A program made the position numbers and the translations under genes. 34,984 bases of DNA from Chara braunii (Eukaryota; Streptophyta; Charophyceae; Charales; Characeae). Under the pieces are notes generated by a model. The model was not told the DNA's origin. It did not search any database and saw only the letters and a list, made by a program, of their open reading frames with translations. The stretch's first letter is position 1. Each line of letters starts with the position of its first letter. The stretch is from positions 3,975,733 through 4,010,716 of the forward strand of contig BFEA01000032.1 in the NCBI GenBank assembly GCA_003427395.1, written 5' to 3'. Positions 27,278 through 34,984 of the stretch are shown one piece after another.

Positions 27278-29607
27278 GGGTTATCAGTAAGGCTTCAAAT
27301 GATTGTTCACTACCAAGTGTCGAGTCGCTGATCACTGTCAATCAGGCACTGATCTGAAGGTTTAACTGGCGACGACCGGGTGACTTTTGCTCGATAACTC
27401 ACTGGAGTGCTCAGGGAAGGACTCCAAGCGTTCAATTACATGAGCTCATAAGTTTCTGACTCGCTCAATCGTCTTTAAGAATGAGACTGTACTGTGCAAT
27501 CTACCACTGCAGTTGTGATAATAGAAGACATATTCAATATACCTCCTTTCCCTAATTTTTTGAACTGCATGTTCCCTAAGAGTCTGCTTGTGGAGCTCTA
27601 TACCCTGCTCAACCTATTTTTTCCACCCTTCATATTTCTCCCTACAAACGCTGTTTTTCACTACCAGTATATCCGCATCTTTCATTATTCAGCTTTACTA
27701 ACAACCGACAGTCAATCGTTTTAGTCTCAAATCCCACTCTCGGTCCCCTCTTTTTCCTTTTTTGCCTCCGACATTTCTCGTGGGAAGATGAAATGCTCGT
27801 AACTAACCATTAAATACCATCCAACAAATGGATCCCAGGCGTTGTTTTCATTGACAGGGTGTTCACCGACATTCAACCCTTGCTATAACTATTTTGATTC
27901 CTGCTGACTTGTCGAAGGACTATGAGATGATTGAGAGTTGACGAGCACTGACAGCCAGTGACAGGGGCCTTGAGTGTTGCTTCAAGTGTTCGATAACCAT
28001 CGAGTGCTGAAATGATTATCTAGCCACTGTCAGACGACTGCGGAGGTGAGGTCTGTCCTGCAGACTGACATTTGCTTAGGGTTAGCCCGTAGTCTGATCA
28101 CAACTAGTTCACTCGAAAAGGTTAGGACTGAACATGGTTAAGGGAAGTTCAATATTGAGGCATTATTGGTCTAGAGTCTTCCCTGTTTTGGGAGGAGAAA
28201 TCACTGCCGACGTGCGTTCCGCCCACAGGGTCCGACTGCAGTTACTATTTCAGGTAATAAACATATTTATACTGACCATAGTCTTCACCCACGTACAACA
28301 AGAGGAGCTCTGGCATTTCGAAGGATTCTGCTTACTTACAACACTGCCGTAATTAACTCTGGCAACCATCATACATGTAGCAATTGTCATTTTCATGGCA
28401 TGTTAAGAATCTGCCTACAAATAGCTTCAGAGTTTTCATTAGACCCCAAGCTGCATGCCATGGCCTCATACCTCTGAAACTTGTAGTCAGTAGCTTCACT
28501 CATCAAGGTCATCCACGCACCTCACAGTCAAGTATCGTGACACTCAGTCTTGGCATGATGTCTAGCAGGTATCTCACATCGATTTCCGTTTAAGTTTTAA
28601 TTGAGAACGCATTGAAGTACCCAACTGGTTGCTGCATGACACCCGTCTAATGACATCTCCAGATCGTAGTACTTTACTTGCGAGTAGATGTAGTTTTGAG
28701 TTGTGGATCGTGCAACTGAAATGACTGGTTGAGCTCAGGGCAGGGCATTGCACTCCTTGCAAGCATCTCGGCCTAATGCCGAATGTGGGGTATCGCCCGA
28801 GTTAAATCCCAATGCTTCCGTCCATCGCATCTCGACAGTAAGCCATAGCTAAACAACGACTACTAGGACCTTGAATGTCACAACAACCACACTCAACCCA
28901 GACTGCAACCAATGATCACTACGCGTCAGTCCTGGGCAGAAAGCTCGTTCTAGTGGGCGCGACCGTAATACACAGGAAGTAAACTGGCCTTTAAGCCTCT
29001 ATTTGTGTGTATTTTCGGACACTATTAATCATGGTACTTTTTCAAGTACACCAAAGTGCGCAACCGATGTTTTCTTTTATTCGGTCACGATAAAAAAAAG
29101 GGGGGGATCCCCTTGGCAACCCCAGCCTTACCTTGCACCCAACACTCGGGTAGGGTTTCCTTACTCAACGGGTTTTCATGGTGCTACCAATCAGGGTGCT
29201 TGTGCACTTACAAAACAGATCCAGCGCACGACTCGAGCTCAAGCTGAATATCCCCAGGATGGTTCTCGTTTTCTTTATGAAGTGCTGCAATCGTCCAGAG
29301 GGGCTACAATTCAGAGACCGCAGTGTGAGTTTCCCCAAGAGTAGCTTGTTTCAACCTTCGACCGGAGGGTCACTCAAGGATTCCTTTGATCCTTCTTTGA
29401 GTCTGAACCTAATCACTATTCTCCCTCTTGACCTCTGCACTAAGTTTTGTTTATTCCGCTTAAACATCTTACAGAGGGGAAACCCATGGGCAAAAGAAGA
29501 GATCAGTGAGAGCGAGTTGATGTCAACCACGATCTTCTGACCAAACGCTTCAACAACCCCTCTTCCCTTTCGCGCATCACTCACCTGCACGCATACATGC
29601 CTCTCCG
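27278..29607. other. No gene recognised, 2.3 kb
   Basis: Scattered CACTGACAG/CAGTGACAG/CACTGTCAG words between 27320 and 28030 suggest an old degenerate repeat. The plus-strand frame at 29003-29344 and the overlapping frames at 29178-29540 (plus) and 29351-29632 (minus) look partly protein-like, but they conflict with each other and lack a domain. A GGGGGGATCC run occurs near 29101. Confidence 0.4.
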
Positions 29608-30054
29608 ATGGCCCCTTCGCACCTATTCTCATTCAGAGAGGCCATGATGACCATGACAAGTCCGTGCCTTAGAGTGTGTCCTGACTGTGACGAAAACAAG
29701 ACGAGAGGTAACCGTCAGTGGGGCGTACCGTCTCAAGACGTCAGCAAGAACGAATCAGGTGACCATCTCAGCACCTGTTTGATTCTAATTTGTGTCCCCT
29801 TTTCCTCTCTACCATGCACTCTCTCACTAAGCTCGATCGCGAGTCTAGCTCTAGCATCCCCCTTTCTGTCACTGCGTACGCGAGGTCTATGCCTCACTTG
29901 TCACGAGCTGGCATCAACAACAAAGGGTAGATCGCCTGACAATCACTGGCTTCTGCTCCTACTAAGAGAGAGTAACTGTCAAGCACAACTCACGATCGTG
30001 AGGAGTCCTTCCTGCACGTGCTGCCCGACGGTCCCTGTTTCACCTTCACAGTGA
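29608..30054 (+). CDS. 148-codon open frame, unknown, probably chance
   Basis: An ATG at 29608 opens a frame of 148 codons that is rich in Ser, Leu and Cys, with CPDCDE and CTCC pairs and a low-complexity Leu/Ser middle. No domain, convincing promoter or splice signals are seen. Several unsupported frames of similar length occur in this window, so length alone does not support it. Confidence 0.12.
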   Translation: MAPSHLFSFREAMMTMTSPCLRVCPDCDENKTRGNRQWGVPSQDVSKNESGDHLSTCLILICVPFSSLPCTLSLSSIASLALASPFLSLRTRGLCLTCHELASTTKGRSPDNHWLLLLLRESNCQAQLTIVRSPSCTCCPTVPVSPSQ

Positions 30055-30592
30055 GCTGTTTTCCATGGCCATCTCGTACGGATTCAGAATTGCATTCTTG
30101 CCCTCAATCTCATCTTCTCAGGATCAGCGTGACATAATGTTGCATAGTTGTTTGTGACGCCAACAAAGGGGAAGCCCCCGTCCTCTCTCACGTCTGACTT
30201 CCACACACATCCTCTCTCTCCTTGTTGTGACTGAAAGTGCAAAGTGACTAGCAAATAACAATAGATGATCGAGGGCGGAGTAGAATGCCAAAAACATCAC
30301 ATCTCTGCCAAGTGGAAAGCTTTAGGAGAGTTGGCGCCCGTTAGCAGCATGACGGCTCGGACCGGAAGGTTCACATCGAATGAATCTTCCCCGAGCGGGA
30401 ACATCTCGCGCTCACCGCTTGAAGGTCAACCCTCTCTCTCCTGTTCTCATCGTGGCGGAGCCAAATTTTTTAGAACCACGCCCTCACAGTCCATAATATG
30501 CCCCCTGATTCTCTTGCGCCCCTCCCGATAACTGAGAGCCTCTTCTTGACCGTAACTGTCCAAGTTGTCTCTGTTCCGCCGTCGTCGCGAGC
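30055..30592. other. No gene recognised
   Basis: Short frames only, running up to dispersed repeat alpha. Nothing assignable. Confidence 0.4.
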
Positions 30593-30699
30593 TGACCTCT
30601 GGGCCGTCGTCCACTGGTTCAGCTGGTGGGTGGCCCTGTCGCCACTGGTCCAGTCCATGCAAGGACTGGGTCTCGGCCTCTAGGTCGCTCGCGTCACTC
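30593..30699 (+). repeat. Dispersed repeat segment alpha, copy 2
   Basis: Same orientation as 3701-3798. Segment beta does not follow here; after GCGTCACTC the two loci diverge. The open frames over this stretch on the minus strand resemble those at 3542-3796 only because of the shared repeat. Confidence 0.9.
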
Positions 30700-31793
30700 T
30701 CTGCTTTTGAGTCGCAGTCTAGGTGTTGTTGTTCGCTTATTGCAAGATTGACGATCGAAGCGCTCCAGAGATATAACCGAACTCAATGTGCATTAAGTGT
30801 GAGACCGACTTTTTGACTTCCGGCGGTTCAATCAGACCGTCTCCAAACAAGGGGCTTGGTTGCTAAACGGGGCATATTTAGCCTCTGCAGAAAACTCACC
30901 TGTTGCTCTCCGTATCACAACATGTGGTTATGATGGTGACCCAAGTCAAACTGGAATCACGCTTATTTGACAACTAGTCTGAAATCATCAATCCCCATCA
31001 AGCAAAAACCTGGCTAAAAGGTAAGCCACTCTCTTCATGACAACCCTCCGCCTTCCCATCTAGGGGGTAGTATTTCAAAAGACAAAAGGGGAGAGAAGAG
31101 GAGTTATGAAGGAATGGAGATTTAACTTTCAACAACAACTTTCTCATGTGTCATTCCCGTTACAGTTCACTCATTTCAGCCTTAATGGGATAGCTCTTCT
31201 TCCACCTCTCATTCGTGTACCACCCTGTTATTCTCAGTATACGAAATTCAGGATTACTCGATTGGCTTTTTTCACTCATCAATAAGGTCCGAATAGTGAC
31301 GACCAAAGTACAGGCTTGATTAGCATGAGACATCAACGCTTCCGTCCCCTTGGTTACTTATTAGCACATCAGTTGTCCACATGCACCCCTTGTATCTGCC
31401 TCGACTAACCCATTCGAGATTAGCGCATGATATAACGATAGCCAACATGATGTATCCCTCTCTTTGTCTGATCCTAGCCCTTTTCCCACAGTTCATATCT
31501 TCCTCGTAACCCAGATCGTCACCAATAAATTTGACTATTGAGTGAGTGACCTTGACAAGGTTTCCTCAAAAGGTCCCACGTGAAGAACTAACTCTCTCCG
31601 CTCTCCCTTGTATGTTGGTGCTGCTTCACGCCTGGCGAATATAGATTGCACGAAACGAGCGCGCTGAGTCTCTCTTGTATTCTTGTTCTGAAGCTTGGTG
31701 ATGGCGACAAACGGACTACACGAGCACACGCATTAAGCCTGGCCGCTCTCGTCTCAGGGTGCCACAACATGCGATCCACATGCCTCTCCTCAG
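30700..31793. other. No gene recognised, 1.1 kb
   Basis: No domain, repeat or RNA gene is visible in the frames on either strand. Confidence 0.4.
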
Positions 31794-32060
31794 CTACCCC
31801 CTTTTCCCAGGAAATGGGTGGTGTGAGTGCTCCGCATTATCCGTTGAAGTCTCTACCTCCAAGTATGATACGGTCACCTTTATCTCATCGGTGACCCCGT
31901 CCCTCCCGCACCTCCTTTCAGCATGGTCCTTGGCCTCCGTAATGGCCAAATGCAGTCCCTGGTCAGCTCTCATCTCTTCTTCCTTTCTTCCTTCCACATT
32001 TATCTTTAACCTGGCCTCCTGGTTGCAGTGACTATAGTCCAGAATACAGACAACTCCCAT
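31794..32060 (-). other. Protein-like open frame, unknown
   Basis: An 88-codon minus-strand frame contains a charged helix-like stretch (NQEARLKINVEGRKEEEM) and a strand-like TDEIKVTVSYLEVETS. The composition looks more coding-like than most frames nearby. There is no known family and no neighbouring exon that I can connect, so it could be a retroelement fragment. Confidence 0.2.
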
Positions 32061-32892
32061 TTCCAGAGAAACTGGAGGTACCTTGTCCTATACTCATGCA
32101 GCCCATTGCTACGCACCATGGTCAGACCTCTCTTGAACGAACAATATACACCACCTGCCACTGACCCCAGAATGACCCTGGCTTCAAGTTATCGTTCAGT
32201 ACTCACACTCCCAGACAAACCGCTACACGCTCACCACGCTGCTTAGCCCTTTTCTCCCCCGTTCGCCAACATTCGACGTAACGAGGCTGTTCATGCCCAA
32301 GTGATCAAAGCCAATTCCCCCCGCATTTTATAAGATCGACAAATGCCGAGATCCACGTGCTCTTAAACAAGGAACTCTGGTAGCTCTTAGAGTGTAACAT
32401 TTTAGCGGTCCGTAATTCAAAAAATAATAAAATAAAATATAATAAACAAAGAGGGGAGGCGAACTTTAACGGTCATCCTTCTGCGTGAAATGACCTGCAG
32501 GCTCGACTCAAGTCCCATAACAGGGTGTCGGCGGCCACTCTCCTTCTTTCAAAAGGAGCCTTCAGACTACCCCTAATGGGTACCCGTATCCGATGGCAAG
32601 GAGGGGGCTCATGACCTCCCGTGGAAGGTGATGAGTCTCCTACCAACGCGGCCGCAAGTGCTCCTATTTTGGGGTCCCACTAGGCGGCAGTCAGCCAAAC
32701 AGGTCATCCACAATACGATACTTGAAGGGTCGGGTTAGTCTAGGTCACCAGACTCCAGTCGAAGTTCGAAAATGAAACGTCTGCCCTCCTTCCTGCGAAG
32801 TGACAAAAGTGGGGAAGAAAAAAAAGAATCAAAGGCAAAGAAAGAAAGAATAAAAAGCAAGAAGGAAAGATACGTACCGTCACTAGATCTTT
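32061..32892. other. No gene recognised, 0.8 kb
   Basis: An A-rich run near 32418-32450 precedes sequence without assignable frames. A purine-rich stretch (32805-32870) leads into dispersed repeat beta. Confidence 0.4.
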
Positions 32893-33034
32893 CCGGTTAA
32901 CTAAAGCCATAATTCGATAAATGCATTTTTAGTCTTCCCTTTTTCCATCTTTTTATTTTCTCTTCCGAAACTTTCCCCCCTTTTTTTTTAATAGTGAACG
33001 TCGCTTCTGCACCTACCCCAGAACACGACTATAG
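32893..33034 (+). repeat. Dispersed repeat segment beta, copy 2
   Basis: Same orientation as 3805-3945, without segment alpha on its left. Similarity ends at CTATAG, immediately followed by an AG microsatellite and a poly-A run (33033-33057). Confidence 0.9.
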
Positions 33035-33410
33035 AGAGAGAGAGAAAAAAAAAAAAACGTGGCGGCTGAACGCTCATAACGACGTTGTTTTTTTGTCCTT
33101 GGACATTGCCCCTCCTATGCGCCTGAATCGAGCGCTTTTCCTGTGCTTGATGCAGGCCCACAGCAAGGGAACGGGCTTTGAAAAGGCAACAAGAGAACGC
33201 CGGTTCGTTTTGAAATGGGCAGCTCTCTTAGGCCTCGCGTCTGTATCAGGCGCCCATTCTGCACCAAAAACAGGGGCGGGCCAGGGGGAAGAAGACTTCT
33301 AAGCTTGACTCTAGTTCCATTCTGTCAAACGACGGATAGGAGAAGGCGGCCGTTCGTTTTAAACGGCAAGTTGCCCCTACACAGAAAAACGAGAGGGAAA
33401 AAGGTTAGGA

Positions 33411-33456
33411 GTAAAAAAAAAAGGAAAAAAAAAAAAAAAGGAAAAAAAAAAAAAAA
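33411..33456 (+). repeat. Poly-purine (A-rich) tract
   Basis: Three A-runs of 10-16 nt are separated by GG, ending directly before an 18-bp perfect palindrome. The mirror-like purine tract could adopt unusual DNA structure or exclude nucleosomes. Confidence 0.9.
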
Positions 33457-33460
33457 GTAA

Positions 33461-33695
33461 CGGCCACGTACGTGGCCGCAACCGCAGGTGAGGTACAACC
33501 TCGAAATGTTATAGGGGCTGATGAGACAGTGCCTGTTCGTTTCTTGAACAGGCCATAGTCTGGCTGGGTACATCCATTGTCAGGAGCACCTAGCCTGAGA
33601 AAATAACCAGGTGCTTCCGGGAGTAGATGACCGTGGTTCCCCTAGGGGAAAACCAAGGCATCGAGCTCCTGGCCGTTGATTTAGATCAAGGGCCA
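33461..33695 (+). repeat. Cluster of six strong inverted repeats
   Basis: In order they are an 18-bp perfect palindrome CGGCCACGTACGTGGCCG (33461-33478); GAGGT/ACCTC (33490-33502); GCCTGTTC/GAACAGGC (33531-33553) inside an AGAC/GTCT pair; GGAGCACCT with its complement carrying one bulge (33583-33618); TTCCCCTAGGGGAA inside TGG/CCA (33634-33655); and TGGCC-TTGAT with ATCAA-GGCCA (33670-33695). They are consecutive and do not overlap. The spacing would allow one RNA to fold into a chain of hairpins, or the sites could be DNA dyads upstream of the TATA box at 33758. Confidence 0.8.
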
Positions 33696-33753
33696 CAAAC
33701 ACTAACAAATTTTGCTTGGCAGTGGGCAAAGTAAATGTTCATATGCCTTCAGC

Positions 33754-33768
33754 TGGCTATAAAAGCCA
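33754..33768 (+). promoter_or_regulatory. TATA box inside a 5-bp inverted repeat
   Basis: TGGCT-ATAAA-AGCCA places TATAAAA (33758-33764) across a small perfect hairpin. An ATG at 33820 and an open frame to 33996 follow at a distance compatible with a short leader. No upstream gene uses this sequence, so it is a candidate promoter for a transcript running right. Confidence 0.45.
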
Positions 33769-33792
33769 TCACTCCACCTAGCAGCATCACAC

Positions 33793-33996
33793 TTGTGGCA
33801 GTGCTGCTGGGCCATTCACATGAGTGAATACTTGCTGGCTGCTACTGTGGGGCGGTGCTGCCGGAGTGGTGGAGGTGCTGCTGGTGGAGAGTTGGAGACG
33901 CTGCAGGGGAAGGATAGGCCAGGGCAGCCATCGCCAAGGGTTGGAGGCTCTTTGCCCCACCCTTGTGCTGGTGTTGCGGCGGTAAGGTTGCATTAG
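33793..33996 (+). CDS. Short Gly/Cys-rich open frame downstream of TATA, doubtful
   Basis: A 67-codon frame has ATGs at 33793 and 33820. The protein is rich in Gly, Cys and Ala from a repetitive GGTGCTGCTGG-like DNA stretch. The antisense 142-codon frame (33787-34215) overlaps the same low-complexity DNA. No domain is seen. A non-coding transcript is as likely. Confidence 0.15.
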   Translation: MWQCCWAIHMSEYLLAATVGRCCRSGGGAAGGELETLQGKDRPGQPSPRVGGSLPHPCAGVAAVRLH

Positions 33997-34984
33997 GGTC
34001 TGGACGGTGCGGTACGTGGCACCTATGTTTAGTGGGGTTGTGTTGCCGGACTGCCGCTGCAACGTCAAGACCTTCCTGAGGGACGGTGCTTCGGGATATG
34101 CAGCGAGGCGTGGATGGTTTTTAATGTGACTGAGGAAAGGTGTTGTCCGTTTGGCGGCACGACAACGGCAAGGGTTGTTAAGGGTTATGCTGCCGAAATC
34201 TTGGCGCGGCGGCAACCTTTTTTTTTAGGGGAAAGTGCTGCCATTTTCTTCGGCACCGCGGCAGCAACAATGGTTATAACGGTTGGACTGGCACAGGTGC
34301 ATGATTGGGTTTGTGCGGTAGTGGTGCGTGGGCTGACGACATGAAGAAAGTGTAGAGTGAGCGCACACGACAATGATTATTGGGCATACGACACATGCAG
34401 TTTTCAGCCAGGGCCACCTTTATTTTTGTGGCGCGCGGTGCGAGCGGCTTTTGAGTTTGAGACCATCTAGTGGTACAACGGCAACGTGGGACCATCTGGG
34501 ACCATTTTGGGACCAGGTGGGACTGATTTTGAGATCGGAACGAACTTGTTGGTGTGGTTATTGAGAGCGGGCGTGGTGAGAGGCGGTGTAGCTTGCGAGT
34601 TGGTTTGTGACAGATCCTTGGGGACTTGGTGCCATTGGAACTATAATTAGGACTGCATTGGGATTGTCTAGAACATTGGGACCACGTGGAAACTTGATTG
34701 CGCGAACACCCTCATGGAGGGTTATCTCGCTTCAGTTTTTTTTTTTTTTTTTTTTCCAGCTTCTACTCATTCGGGCACTTGGTAGAGGATGCGGACCGTG
34801 GCTCAGGAGCCATATAGTTCATGTTTAACGATGATTATTTTCTTTTGATTGGCACATTACTCGGCTTTCTTGGGTGAGTCGATTCAAATTTCACTCAAGG
34901 TCAGTAGAATGACTTTGATTTCTTTTCACACCTGTGAGAACCCACACTTTGCTTGACCCTGTTCAATCGAATGTTCATTGAAAA
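33997..34984. other. No gene recognised; GGGACCA-rich stretch and poly-T
   Basis: GGGACCA-type words cluster at 34488-34524, with a related one at 34678. A T-run of about 20 nt lies near 34737-34756. Several T(T/G)-rich frames are open but have no domain. The window ends in AT-rich sequence. Confidence 0.45.

Noticed and set aside
33517-33560. Hammerhead ribozyme (CTGATGA at 33518, also 22411)
   Set aside because: CTGATGA is present, but the required GAAA after stem II is absent at both places.
33787-34215. 142-codon minus-strand frame
   Set aside because: It lies over low-complexity GGTGCTGCTGG-type DNA, and its composition explains the openness.

Overview
The window looks like repeat-rich, gene-poor nuclear DNA of a eukaryote: long CT/GA microsatellites, a 290-base assembly gap (N run), one large decayed LTR retrotransposon, several diverged tandem and inverted repeats, and no intact host gene that I can recognise. 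The lineage is uncertain. A primer-binding site that fits the 3' end of plant-type tRNA-Asp, a duplicated TTCGGCAGCGCTTCCC motif resembling sequences in plant LTR elements, and TATA plus pyrimidine-rich leaders lean towards a land plant. The Pol motifs do not settle it and a fungus is not excluded.

Left part (1-7145): a CT microsatellite, a 53-bp tandem duplication (1315-1420), a short hairpin (1939-1978), a long foldback element (2377-2571), a three-copy diverged repeat (2935-3660), and a two-part dispersed repeat (3701-3945) whose halves recur separately at 30593-30699 and 32893-33034. A TATA box, pyrimidine-rich leader and Arg/Gly-rich open frame at 4325-5061 are the best candidate for the start of a host or second-element gene. 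A tract of decayed ~70-100 bp tandem repeats (5350-6780) lies just past the 3' end of the retrotransposon coding region.

Centre (7146-15283, minus strand): a Ty3/gypsy-type element. From right to left it has a candidate LTR edge, a primer-binding site, an unusual pre-gag region with three diverged copies of one ~85-residue domain, gag capsid, zinc knuckle, aspartic protease, reverse transcriptase, RNase H, zinc-binding integrase with DDE core, and a GPY/F C-terminus. It is broken by stop codons and frameshifts and has lost catalytic residues of reverse transcriptase and integrase. It cannot be autonomous now.

Right of it (15284-18200): a broken coding fragment (15921-16283) and a highly structured zone. 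Two copies of a ~300 bp sequence (16787-17090 and 17461-17745) keep the same order of hairpins while the paired bases differ, with several compensatory changes. Further right (19350-21860) is an array of about 18 hairpin units with the invariant loop AACTTA, most about 63 bp apart, whose stems vary in sequence but stay paired. The array is interrupted by 1.2 kb holding a GA microsatellite and the gap. These two structured repeat systems are the most interesting content.

Far right (22000-34984): mostly unassignable sequence with a possible orphan coding remnant (26854-27277), a tRNA-like segment (26110-26190), the dispersed-repeat halves, and a cluster of strong inverted repeats ending in a TATA box held in a hairpin (33461-33768).
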